DNA from: Brugia malayi
Lineage: Eukaryota > Nematoda > Chromadorea > Rhabditida > Onchocercidae
Assembly: GCF_000002995.4 (NCBI RefSeq)
Contig: NW_025062476.1
Span: 3,033,001 to 3,097,000 of the forward strand
Reading direction: 5' to 3'
DNA: 64,000 nucleotides
Below the pieces are notes generated by a model that ran no database searches, was not told where the DNA came from, and saw only the letters and a list, made by a program, of their open reading frames with translations. Shown here in pieces: positions 12,880 to 24,913 of this stretch (position 1 is the stretch's first letter; each line of letters opens with the position of its first letter). The position numbers were made by a program, and so were the translations under genes.

Positions 12880-15839
12880 AATGTTTGAGGAAAAGAAAGA
12901 GCAATGATAGTATTTGTTAAATTTGAATTACTGATAGAGCATTTTGAAATTAAAATAAGCCTTATCGGGTAATTATTTTCCTTTTTAGTAAATATAGGTA
13001 CAAATAATAAATTGGTGCCTCATTAGATGAGTTTGCTGTTAATGATTTTTGTTCCTTTCTATTTGCTTTTTTTCCAACATAATAAATAATTTAATGTATG
13101 TTTTAATCACTAATATATGTTAAATATTATAATTATTATTTATAGTATATGTATAAATAAATCATTTAGATAGTAAATGGACAGAAATAAATAAACAGCT
13201 TGATATATTTTCTCATTTGTCGATATGAAGAGACTTTCAAATTTAATTTAATTTGGAAATAATGATTTAAATACTCTTTCTTTTTTACATTTAAACGAAA
13301 TAATGTTAAATATTTTTACTTAATTATCAGATTATTTAACTGCCTAAAATTAGAAATTCATTTTAATAGTTTAAATTTAAAATAGTAGCAAGTAGTAGCA
13401 TTCGTTTTTCAGTGACATGTTTTATTGAATTTCGTTGAATTTTAATTTCCTATAGTAAATATAAATTTCATTTAATCTCAAAACGACTTGGCCAGTACAA
13501 TAAATGAGTCTAGACTGAATAACATGAATAGCAATAATTTGTTGATTGAACTTTTCTCAGAAGATTATACTTAGCTATTATTTTTTATGTGTCAACATGC
13601 ATAATTATATATGGCGCAAAAATGCATTAGGCACTTTTTGGTTTAGCTACAGAAATTCTTGAAGACAAATTCAAAATTGTGTTAAATTGTTTTAACTGAT
13701 TTAACTTTCAAACTCTTTTAATTTTTTCTTGTCGCCCATAAACAAATTTTGTGAACTTTAACTTTGTGATGTATAACAAAAAGTAATCGAAAAGTAAAAA
13801 TTCTGTGTCAACGTTAATTTATTAAATAATCGAAATTAAATGATGAATAAATAATATAAGACAGACTGTACATGCAATAAAGAATGTAATCAAGTACAAA
13901 TCCCAAATGGTTTCAATTTAACAATTTAATTTTACTCACTTTATCAATTCCATTTCCAATATTCGAATACTTCATTGACCCTCAAATTGAACAAAAAAAA
14001 AAGCAATCAATAATTTATAATAATTGAAAATAGGGGAAAAAAAAAGGCAAAATGAGACGAAATATTTATGATTAATGTGCGACGAATGACTGAATAAATA
14101 AATGAAGAGATTAAGCGGCGATACATTCAACATTTGTATATTTCATTACTCACATAGGAAATTTCTATTTCTAGCACTAAATTTCATCTGTGATTAACCT
14201 CAATCTCTGGATAAGAGGGTATAAATGAAAATGGAATAGTTAAAAGGTGACTAATACTTGGATTAATATATGTTAGTTAGATGAGTTCAACCTATGAGAT
14301 AAAAATGTGATAACAAATGATCAAAGGGATATTTATATTCTCTGATGATACGGGTGAGATAATCATCTAAACGGATCTAAACTATCTATTCTGATTATAA
14401 ATTTTAACATACCATGATCTAACTTATCATCTATTCGATTATATTCTCCTTTCAACATTTTACATTAGAAAATATTTCTTAAAACTCTTTATAGTTATCA
14501 TCAATTGATTGATTACATGATGCAGTATAATTGTAAAAATTATGTAATAAAACTTAAATATGATATTTACATATCTCTGATATTTATACAAAGAAAAACG
14601 CAATAATAAAAGATGATACTATTTATAAACAATCAGTGGCGAATTTTATAACAATCAAACAATAAAACTAAAGTTTGGAAAACATAAAAATCAAAAATAA
14701 AATTGAAAATTATGGAAAGGAAAAAAATTTTCTATGGAGCAAAAAATATTCAATAAATAAACATTTTTAAACATTTCGATTGTAATTATACATGCAAACA
14801 ATGTATTTTATGACCAGTAGTGAATGAATAAAAGTTTGAAACTAAAAAAAAAAAAAAAAAAAAAAAAGGAAAAAAGGAAAAATTAGAACTGAAAAGAAAA
14901 TATGAGTGAAAATTTGAACTGAAAAACAAATTTAGAACTAAAAAGAAGAATTTGAGCTGAAAAGAAAAATTTGAATTGAAAGGATGGTATGAATAGAAAT
15001 TTAAATTGAAAAGAAGAAAATGTTGAAATATGAAAAAAAAAAAAAAAAAAAAAAAACTTTGATGTTTCATTTGTATTTTTTCAAAACATACATCGAATGA
15101 TTTATGTATCATTGCATCTGATATTGTTCTGTTCTATGATCAATAACAGCTGAGGTATTTTTGATTCTTTTTTGGTTTATTTTAGTTTCCGGATAATCAA
15201 TTAAAAATGATTCTTTCTCATCTTTGCATATATTTCAATTAGGACAATAATGTGCTCATTCAATAATGATTTTATTCATTAATTTAATTAATTAATTAAT
15301 TAATTTAATTTATTCATTCATTGTGATCACTATCAGATTATCATTTTAGCATAACTATTACCTAATTACTGCATTATTTGAAATTCAACAAATTGTAAAT
15401 CAATTTTTTCTTGCATATATGTGTTATAAAATATATGCGAATTCTTTTTTTTTTTTTTTTTTTTGGATAGGTTTGACAATAGCGCCGTACTTTTACTTTT
15501 AACTTTTAACTTTAACTGAAGCATTCTAAATTCAATTATGCTTTTCTTATTTACAGGAAAAATAATAAGGATGTTGATGATTGATGTAAACATCATTAAT
15601 TAATTCCGAGTTAATTAATTCAGTATTAGTTAATTCATTGATAACCATTTGAAATGCTTAACATTAAATCAATATGTAATATTTTCTTTTCATTTGATTA
15701 AAATTTTCTGGAATGCATCCTGCTATTCCTGTAACTGCTAAAATTGGTATGATGAGTAGGCAGTAGTAATTTTCCGGAACAAATGCCGGAAGAAGATAAC
15801 ATTATTTTATAACCATCCCAAATTCCAAATAAGGACGAT

Positions 15840-17577
15840 ATGAGGATTTCTTCCATCTGGGATTTAAGTTTTCATGAGCTTCCTCCTAACGCTGAAACTC
15901 AGCTATTCAAGGTCGTTGTGATTTTAAAAGTTTTAAATTTTGTTTTAAATTGTTGTGTGGGCGTTATTTCCGTTATGTTTCCGGTCGAGTAGTTTTCAGG
16001 TTGAGTGGTGCTTCTTGTACATTCCAGGTCAACTGGCTGTCCAAATGACAGGACAAAGAAAGCAATTTGGTACACGTTATTTGAGCGATGAATCGGAAGT
16101 ATTCAGACATAATGCATGGGATAATGTTGAATGGAAACTGGAACAGGAAGAAGAAGCACGTAATAAGATAGCTCTTCAGAAGGAATCACCTGTTGCTTCT
16201 CAGGAAATTGAATATTTGCTGCAAAATCCTGCTGAACAATGGGACACATTCTACCGGACACACAGGAGCAAGTTTTTTATGGATCGAAATTGGCTGCTAA
16301 CCGAGTTTCCAGAATTGAATGTCGAATGCCGAGTAAGTTAACATTTTAGATTTATATTAGTTATTGCATAATTTATTGATGTTTGATTAAGCATATTAAT
16401 TGTAGCTGAATAATTTTACTTATAATCTAACCGATTATGTTATGGATGAAAGAGTACATTGCAAACGTATATAAAATAAAAGGAAAACGGACAGGTATTT
16501 TAAATAACGTTTTTTCCTTTTCTGAATAAAGTTTGATAATATAACAATGAAATATTAAAAAATGGTCTCATGTTGCTAACTTCATTGAAAAAGTGGAAGA
16601 TAATGCTAAGAGTGCCGTTTTTACTTTTCAAGGTTTATCCTTCAGTCATTCAAAGAATCTATTTGTTGTTTGTTATTGCAGAAATTGGATGATCCACTTC
16701 ATGTTTTGGATGTTGGATGTGGTGTCGGTAATGCCACAATACCTTTGCTACAAGCATCTGAACGATCTAGAAAAATGTTTGTTTACGCTTGCGATTATTC
16801 ACAACAGGCAGTGGATATTCTGAAGCAGGATACGGTGCAGTGGTCTGATAGGTGTAAACCGTTTGTATGGGATATTACAGGACAAGTAACGGAAGTCATA
16901 CCTGTGGGATCCCTTGACATACTCCTTTGTATTTATGTACTTTCGGCACTCCCACCAGAAAAGCAGAAGCAGGCAGTTGACAACTTAGCCAGGTGAGCTG
17001 TTATGTCACAAGATCGTTCCATCACTTTCTATCTTCTTTTGCAGTGCTTTAAACAGAAAAACACTTTTTTTTTCTGATTTATATAGCATGTATTGTTCGC
17101 ATTTAAAAATTATGCTTTCCAAATTTTTACTGGTTTGTTTCTCTTATTATGAAAGGGATAATATCCGTTTTTTTCATACCTAATTGTCTTATTTTATATA
17201 AAATATTGAATAGTAAACTCAACTATAGGTACAAGAAAAGTTTTTAAAATCCTTTACATCACGTAGGATGTAGTGAAGTTGTTTTCAGTTTGCTGAAGCC
17301 AGGTGGTATATTACTTTTGAAAGATTACGCACAGCTTGATATGACGCAACTGAGGTTCAAGAAGAATCGTTTGATAGATGAGAATTTTTATCGTCGTGGT
17401 GATGGAACTTTGGTTTATTTTTTCACTCAGGATGAGCTGGACAGGTTATTCACTGAAGTTGGCTTACAAAAAGAAATTAATGTTTTGGATAGACGATTGA
17501 TAGTAAATAGAGCTAAACGAGTAAAAATGTACCGCATGTGGGTGCAATGTAAATATGTGAAAAGTACTTTGTTATGA
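15840..17577 (+). CDS. METTL2-type tRNA(3-methylcytidine-32) methyltransferase
   Basis: This is predicted to be an S-adenosylmethionine-dependent enzyme that makes m3C at position 32 of certain tRNAs. The core exons are 16045-16332, 16682-16992 and 17289-17577 (TGA), giving 295 aa from the ATG at 16045. Family signatures are [16 protein letters not shown] and HNAWDNVEW at the N-terminus, [15 protein letters not shown], the SAM-binding motif [10 protein letters not shown] (about 104-113), [18 protein letters not shown], the [15 protein letters not shown] stretch and C-terminal [20 protein letters not shown]. The linker between the N-terminal region and the SAM motif is short, as in METTL6, but the FGTRYLSD start and the tail are METTL2/8. 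A likely SL trans-splice acceptor (TTCCAG at 16022-16027) precedes the ATG. A further exon, 15840-15911, joins in frame to 16000 (TTTCAG acceptor) and would add 39 residues. AATAAA lies at 17594-17599. Confidence 0.9.
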
Positions 17578-17593
17578 CTTGATTTGTTTGATA

Positions 17594-17599
17594 AATAAA
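17594..17599 (+). terminator. Polyadenylation signal of the METTL2-type gene
   Basis: AATAAA lies 17 bases after the stop codon, followed by TATATAC. The very short 3'UTR is typical of compact nematode genes. Confidence 0.6.
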
Positions 17600-18493
17600 A
17601 TATATACACGTCATTCATTTGCAACATTAGTTTGCTTCAGGTATAGAAGTTTTGTAAGATATAGTGTTGTTAAGGATGATTCAATGCATTACTTTCCGGA
17701 CATGGTCACAATGACCGATTAAATGTTTGAAGGGAATTGCATTACTGAGGTAATGGTTAATTAAAGAAAGGAATTTTCTTACAAGCTAAACAATTTCGTT
17801 GTATGTTTCATATTCCTTTACTGTTTATTGATGTTTTCTCTTTCAAAATAAAAAATATCGTCGAAATAATGAGCTTTCTGTCTGCCGTTCCGCTTTGCAA
17901 CATATATGTGAATAACCGGTGCAGTTATATCTGTTGATTGACCCATTTTACCAGCTCTTCTTAGTGATGGATCACATCAAATCACATCTTCCAATGTCGT
18001 AAACTGAGAGAGAAAGAAGGAAACAATTAGGATGGTGGGTGGAAGGGTAAAAAGGATACATAATGCAAAATTAAAGATTTGGTGGAATAAAGTAGTGGTT
18101 GAAGTATACATGATGAGATATTTGTTTGTTTGAAGAAAGCTATAAAGGGATTGTAGTACTATCCGATTAGTGCCAAATATCCCAATATGAATTCTGATCA
18201 GTGAATTAAGCAAAATGGTGATAACACAATAAATGCTTGATTTCTCGAGATATCATATCAAAAGGGATATACTTCATATATATATATATATATATATATT
18301 TAATAATTTGACACAGCTCAAGATTTGATACCAATGTTTTAAGGTTTGGTTGCAAGCAAACGAACTGCTATTATACGCAGGAGGTTGCATACGGAAGAAA
18401 AGTCATCCAAAAAGCCGAAAGTTGTCAGTCAATATATTAGATTTAATGATGTTAAATGAGAGCAAACAACCAGTACAAAATTGTATTTTCTTG
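17600..18493. other. Intergenic, AT microsatellite, no gene seen
   Basis: An AATAAA-like sequence near 17847 and a (TA)n microsatellite at about 18275-18300. No recognisable coding sequence. Confidence 0.5.
18275..18300. repeat. TA microsatellite
   Basis: A (AT)n run of about 24-26 bases. Confidence 0.9.
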
Positions 18494-18575
18494 CGATCAG
18501 GATGAGATTCGAACTCACGCGGGGAGACCCCAATGGATTAGCAGTCCATCGCCTTAACCACTCGGCCACCTGATC
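18494..18575 (-). tRNA. tRNA-Ser, anticodon GCT
   Basis: Read on the minus strand this is an 82-base class II tRNA. The 7-bp acceptor stem pairs GATCAGG with CCTGATC perfectly, with discriminator G. The D-arm/box A reads GGCCGAGTGG. The anticodon loop is CTGCTAA, giving anticodon GCT (18540-18542), closed by ATGGA/TCCAT. There is a long variable arm, typical of tRNA-Ser, and a T-arm/box B AGTTCGAATCT. It has no intron and no encoded CCA. A TTTT run on the minus strand just downstream (18477-18480) can serve as the RNA polymerase III terminator. It decodes AGC/AGU serine codons. Confidence 0.97.
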
Positions 18576-21500
18576 AACACATCTCATTCGAAATTAAATT
18601 TTAGGAAAAGCATTTGCTGGGATGACAGTATGTGTTTGATTTGAGTATGCTCTCGTAGTGATTAGCTTGACTTGTCAACATAATACTGTCTGATTTGATG
18701 ACAGTTTTTATTGGAATTCAAGTATATTGTTGGTTTATATAAAATAAGTCTCGAAGACAAGAATCTTCTTTCAATATTATCTATATTTATTCAAGAATTT
18801 GCTTCATTTTAACCTATTTGTTTACTTTTCTTTTTTTTTTTGATCTCTTATATCTTTTCAGAATGTAATTCTTCATTTTTGCCATTGTTAACTTGCTGAT
18901 AATAATCATTGATAAGAGTTGAAAAGTTCTTGTAAAATTTAGTTATTACATTAACCGAATGATAATGTAAATATTTCAATCTTCTTTGTACTTCAGTTTA
19001 TCAATTTTCACTGAAAAAAAAAAAAAAAAAAAAGTCAAGTTAAAAATCTAATATGAAATAAATTTAGAGCGCTTTTCTTTTTCTTTCTCAATGTATCAAA
19101 GAATAGACAAATCGATAAAATTTATTGTTATTGTTTTTGAAATTTGTTTGTTTTCTCAAGGAAACTATTTACATATTACATTCTTCATTTCATTTCATCG
19201 CTAACATTGATGAACTAATGTATTTATTACAATTTTAAAAGAGAATTTTTCTAGGATATTTCACAAATAACAACAATCATTTAAATTTAATTAAATTTTG
19301 ATTTTTTTTTTTCTTTTTTTGATTTAAATGATACGCATAACTTAATTAATGGCTTTGTTTGCCCACCATTATCTGATTTCATTGCAACAGTGATCATTTA
19401 TCATTTTCCTGAATGATATTTCTTCCTGTCACATCAAAAAGTGTTTCATATTATTGTACAATCAATCAGTGAAATATATTTTCCTGAAATGAATTATCTG
19501 TATACTTTTATTAGACTATTATTCTATTGCTTAATTTTCCTACCAGATTTAGCCAATTTCCTGAAAGCAATTGGTATATCTTCTTGATATGTTTCAGGTT
19601 CCTGAAGTTTTATTCCTGAAAAATGCGGCAGCAGACCGAATTTCATGGCAAAAATTACAAATGCAAAACTTTGAAAGAACAAAATTTATTACGAATTATG
19701 ATTACAAATTATCTGTAAAACTTGAAATGGATACTTTATGCTCATTTGTTTCATATCTGTTTATTCCATCATACTATTATGCAATTTTAAAAGAATACTC
19801 AAATTTTAAATTTAAAGTATCGAAATTCAGTAAAGCCTATGTTATATAACATTTGTAGTATATTTATAAAATATCTCGAACGAACATAAAAAAGTTGTAC
19901 AGCAAATTTTTTTGCGAAATTCTCGAGAATAATTCTTAGTGAAATTTATGAAATGACTAAATTTTCTTTTCTTTTTTTTGTGAGCAGTCATCAGACTTTT
20001 ATTTGCTGATTCTCTTTGAAAATAGATTTAAAGAAAAAAAAAAGAACTTAGAAATATCCATCAGTAGTTTGAAGAGAAATGTTTTTTATTGAAAAGTTGA
20101 CAAATATTCCAGGAAAGAATTAATATTAAACATTATCCCAATATATTAATGCCTTTCCTGGAATGTTTGTCAAATGATCATCAAATGGGTTGTTTATTTG
20201 TTCATTTAATAATCTGGTTTAATCATTCACTGTCAAATTATTTGATCATTTAATTTTTAATGAATATTTTTGATTTTGTAGTTCAATTTTATTATTTCTA
20301 ATTTAATAAAATATTAACCAGTTCTGAATTTTATTTATGCTATCGCTGGTTTAAAATTCTTATGATATATCTTCATTCTGAATAAACCGAAGTGATACTT
20401 GACTTGAATAAATATCTAATCGATAATTAACTGAACAAATCAGTTTGAATTTGATCTAATATGACATAATGATTTAATCTGATGAATACTTTAGCTTTGA
20501 AAATATGCTAACATAATTATTAAGAAAATATAGTTCATTTATTGTTTAACCTAATAAGCTTATCCTATAAAAAGTCCTAATTAATCTGAGAAATTAATCT
20601 GATAAATTACATCTTTCTCCTATAATTCCACGGGAATTCAAATACTTTGCTAACTCTGAATATCATTGTGACATAAATATGTATTCAATTTCCAAAGCAA
20701 TTGATAACGAAATTTTTATCGCATCTATCTGTCAGCACAACAATTTCAAAACTTCTTCCGTTTTACAAGAATAATGGCACACAAATTAAGTAATTTTACT
20801 ATTGCACAACTCGCGCTTGAACATTTAGTTTTGTAAATTTACAAAACTGCAAAATTAAATAATGATTAATCATATCAGTGTATGACACACAACACGCAAT
20901 TGACGTATAAATATAACTAAACTTCACTAATTCAAAAAAATCTATCTGAGTTCGAATAAAAAGCTCAAGAAGTATAGATATATATATAGAGAGAGAGGGA
21001 AAGCTTTTAAAGAAACTAGAAACATTTTGCAAAATGAAATGAAAGAATAACGAAATAAATGAGATCACAGGAAGCAAAAATTCCGGAAAATGAAAAACAT
21101 GAATTGTCAGTACAACAATTTGTAAGTTGAAATGCTTTTGTTTTACAAAAGTAATAAAGTTTTCGATTTGGGAAAGAGTTAAAAATTAATGAATCTAAAA
21201 GACTTTTGTCATTCATAGTTCCAAAAAATGTTCCAAAGTGTAAACAATAGAAAGTAAACTAAATGAAAATAAAGATTTAATCTCAGAAGTATTACTTACA
21301 GAAAATTATATTATTCTAAAATTTCTTATTAATGAAGATCAATCAATCATTGACTTAAGCAAGAAGAGAATAATAATTAAAAAAGATTTGTATTGTTAAA
21401 AGTAACTTACATTTTGAGAGAAATCTGAACATAGGTTTATTATAGCTTAGCTAAAAGTATTTACTTAATTAAAACTAGAAAAAAAGAATAGAAAATTGAG

Positions 21501-22341
21501 TAAATTATATTATAAAATAGAAATTAACAGATTAAAGTAGTTAATTTTTCAAAGGCAAATGTTATTCTTAATTCTGAATGTATTTTTTTTTTAATCAAAT
21601 TGCTTCGAACAATATTAAAATTTAGAATTTCCATTAATTTTATGATTAGTTGAGTGTATTAAGAAGTTTGAAATAAATTTAATTATCGTAAAATGTCAAA
21701 GAGTAGCGTTTCTTTTTTCTTTCTAATGAAATTAAATATTCATTGTGTATTAAATGAGAAAGATAATAGATGTGAATTACAGAATATATCGAACTCAGAT
21801 AGATTAAAATTATTAAATCTGAAATAGAGAGATATAATTAAGAATAGAAGAACTAATAGAATGGAAATAATATATTGAATAAGACGAAAAAAAAAAGAGA
21901 GAAATATGTAATAAATGATTACTTAATAATATAAAATACAGTTTGCATAAATATTGCGCGTTTTGTGTTCTTAAAATATATTTGTAAATAAAATATGAGC
22001 GAAAAAAAAAAGCAACCAGTTGCAGAAATTAAGTTTGAAAAACATTTACAGTACCAATTTCTCATATCTGAATTCAATCGATAACAATTTACATAAAATA
22101 TGCTAAGAAATTTTGAAAAATTACAGGTGTTAATTATAAATGGGCACTAATTTTAATTTCAATTTATTTCAGTTAATTTAAAGTGAAACAATTTGCTGTA
22201 TGTATGAAAATTTCATTTTTTTCATTTCTGCACAATCAAATTTATAGTAACGAAAAAATTTCGAACTTTTTTTTTTTCTTTTTTCATTTTAAAATCTCTA
22301 AACTCGTAAATATTATTGGTAAAAAAAAACAAATTAGAATC
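18576..22341. other. Intergenic, AT-rich, no gene seen
   Basis: A/T homopolymers (for example near 19015-19033), a (TA)n/GA tract near 20979-21000, and repeated TTCCTGAA words between 19408 and 19620. An inverted pair of TTCCAGGAAAG-like and CCTTTCCTGGAATG-like words lies at about 20107-20166. The small plus frame at 19571-19849 has no recognisable domain and is judged spurious. A TTTATT at 22163-22168 can serve as the minus-strand AATAAA of the cuticlin gene. Confidence 0.5.
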
Positions 22342-24615
22342 TTATGATTTAGAATTATTATTATTATTAAAGTAAGTGATAAAAGCAATGAAAAGTATGC
22401 AGGCAACAGCTAGTATAGCACTAAACAAGGTGATAAGTAAGATATCATGTGATGTAATACAGATAGTACCATTGGACTGATAATGCAATGGACTAATTGA
22501 TCGACCGGTCGTAGCTGGCAATAAACGTTTAGCTGATAAATTAGAATCCTGAAAATTAGTATTGCATGTAAGTTAGCAATAGTTACATGAAAAATAAAAT
22601 TTTAAATTAAAATTTACGATAATTTAATATGTAAAAGATATTTTTCAATTTATCAGATTATTTTAAATCAGATTCTAAACAAACCTCTTCGCTTATATCA
22701 ATTGCGCTAAAACCAACGCTAACATCTAGCGTGTTATCATAATTAACGGATCGTTTCTTAAGCAATCGAGGAGAAAGCGGAGAAGCTTCTGGTGCTGGTG
22801 CAGAAGCAGATTTGACAGCACCGAATCCTTGTGGTTCTGAGCATTGCGGACGTGGACATTCGCTATTTGGTTCTTTGATTGTTATACTAATTTGACATTG
22901 GTAATAAAGTTCTGATCGATCAGCATATTTATAAACATGAGCCTCTTGGCCAGCCATTAAATCTGTAAAATTAGTAAATTGTCAATAGAACATTTTATTG
23001 AATTTTAATCTTCAATTAAATTGCATTTATTTTTACTTACACTTACTGTTTACCTGTAGGATATTCCAAATTGTTGAGTAAATACTTATCCAGAGCACAA
23101 CCATCTTCATTCAGGATTTGTACCGTATCACCTTTTCCGTCATCCACAACACAGGAATGTACTAGTGCACAGAATGTATCTGTAGTTTCCGAATCACAAG
23201 TCCACTTGTGATACACCTGATCTCCGATCATTGCATATCGAACAGGTGTGCCAGATGGACCACCTTCCAGAATCTTTAAAACATAATTTAAATTGCTCAA
23301 GAGAAAATAATCAAATAGGTTTCATTTTTTTCAATATTATCTTCAACAATTGTATTTCCAAAAATTTCAAACCTCATATCTGCACACAGGCATTGGTACC
23401 ACTTGTGTCTGAAATGCTGTCGTCATTTCGGACACTTCAATCTGTGTGCTAACAGTTTTATCAGCTTCCATATAAAAACATTGTATACGATATGCTCGAT
23501 CTATTTTAGTAATGAATTTCGGGTGAAATGTAATAACAACTACAGCTGTCACAAAGACACCTCGGGGATTTAAGGACCGTGATCGTTCAACATTACACGA
23601 GTCAAGCGGTAATTCAATTCCAGCAACCTGAAAATACAATCGCAATACAGTAAGATACATGTCTAAAGTTAACTTTTTTAAATTTTAATTTAATAAGCTA
23701 CTTGAAAAAGAACAATGCATCAATTAAACAAAATGAAATTTATTTAATTGAAACATTAGTAGCAATTTGGTATTATCAGTAGAGAAGAAAATTATGAGGT
23801 ATTTCAAGTACCAGTTATTAAATTAATCATAATTTTTAATCAAAAAAATCTGTACTGTAACTGATATTACTATTGAATTTAGTTAAATAGCCTTGCAAAA
23901 AAAAAAAAAAAAAAAAAAAAAGTACTGTAGCTCTTCTTTTAAATAAGGAAGGTAAAACTACTGTGACAATAAAAGAAATAGTGGGAATAACACAAACAAT
24001 ATTGTTGTCCAAATAATGACCTCAATTTCAGTAATAGTAATGATAATGATAATAATGATAACAATGATACTTCTTTCATAAACAAAATTGATGACATACA
24101 GTATTATAGAATATATTGAGGAAGAGGAATGGCTAAGGAAATAAATTAAAATTTCTCAAATTATATCATCACTGTACTCTTTCATGAATCTTTCATCAGA
24201 TTTCTTATGAATTTTTATTAAAATTATTTTGTGATTTCAAAATTCCAATAGTTATAAATTGATAAAGTGAAAATGAATTTGTTAAGGTAATCGTCAAAAT
24301 TATGATGAAACAAAAATTTTTTGAAATCATAAAATTTCTTAACTTGCAAAAAATTTTATTAAAATTTGTGGGAAAAGAAATGAGCCAAACCTGCCTTCCA
24401 CTGCTATCTGAACGACATTCTTCGTGGTCGTAAAGTCCTTTCACGTATACGTGACCCTCAAAGTTATTTCTAGTATTGAAATTGACTGTTAGAGTAGCAG
24501 CACCACATTCTATTTCTGGCTCACCTTCGACACCATTATCAATTGGAATTGCCAATACGTAATTCAAGTAGAAAAGCAAGGATAGCAAAGAGATTAGTGA
24601 TAATGGTTTGTGCAT
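22342..24615 (-). CDS. cut-1: Cuticlin, CUT-1-like ZP-domain protein
   Basis: A secreted/membrane precursor of the insoluble cuticlin layer of the nematode cuticle. Minus-strand exons are 24615-24391, 23627-23373, 23273-23054, 22962-22685 and 22548-22342 (TAA). Phases agree, giving 394 aa. A signal peptide (about 1-22, ending YVLA) precedes mature IPIDNGVEGEPEIECG. The ZP module follows (about 36-275), with spaced cysteines and the hallmark stretches VNFNTRNNFEGHVYVKGL, YHKWTCDSETTDTFCALV and MAGQEAHVYKYADRS. After a short Ala/Pro-rich linker comes a basic cleavage site RLLKKR (299-304). A transmembrane helix (about 361-386) and a tiny Asn-rich cytoplasmic tail complete the usual ZP precursor architecture. 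From memory the sequence is closest to CUT-1, but paralogues such as cut-3 or cut-6 cannot be fully excluded. In other nematodes these genes are stage-regulated with moulting; here only a TATA box is visible upstream. Confidence 0.92.
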
Positions 24616-24904
24616 GATTGCTTCTTATAATATTATTATTATATCAGTGATAGCAGCTATAACTTTAGCAAGAACCGTTATCAGTAAAAGTATCAGTCGA
24701 AAAAAAAAACAACAAAACTAATGAGATATCGTAATGTTTATGCGTGCCAACAGCGCTTGAGTGATATCAAGTTATGCTTTCAGACTGCTAGAAATAGTAA
24801 TAGTAATAATGATAATGATAATAGTGATAATCAGGATTGCAAACTTTTCGTAAACACAATATCAAATTAAAGAGACAACAAATGATTGTCACGCCTGAAG
24901 TTCC

Positions 24905-24913
24905 TTTTATATA
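24905..24913 (-). promoter_or_regulatory. TATA box upstream of the cuticlin gene
   Basis: The minus strand reads CTTATATAAAAGG, an excellent TATA consensus, about 290 bases before the cuticlin ATG. No other TATA this good was noticed between it and the gene. The gap leaves room for a 5'UTR or outron. The link to the gene is by position only. Confidence 0.45.

Larger units (their letters stand above)
10550..15780. other. Intergenic, repeats and A/T tracts, no gene seen
   Basis: It holds an imperfect tandem run of CATACA/GACA-like units (about 10650-10790), a (GAAAT)n run (about 11113-11141), the 42-bp tandem repeat (11329-11456), a GA microsatellite (about 12858-12879), and A-rich blocks of 23 and 22 bases near 14843-14866 and 15033-15056. 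Long minus-strand frames here are Phe/Leu/Ser-rich readings of A-rich DNA. Confidence 0.5.

Noticed and set aside
14786..15112. 108-codon minus frame rich in Phe, Ser and Asn
   Set aside because: It is the complement of A-rich DNA, including two A-rich tracts of 22 or more bases.
19571..19849. 92-codon plus frame beginning after a TTTCAG
   Set aside because: Uses repeated TTCCTGAA words and AT-rich codons; no partner exons or domain found.
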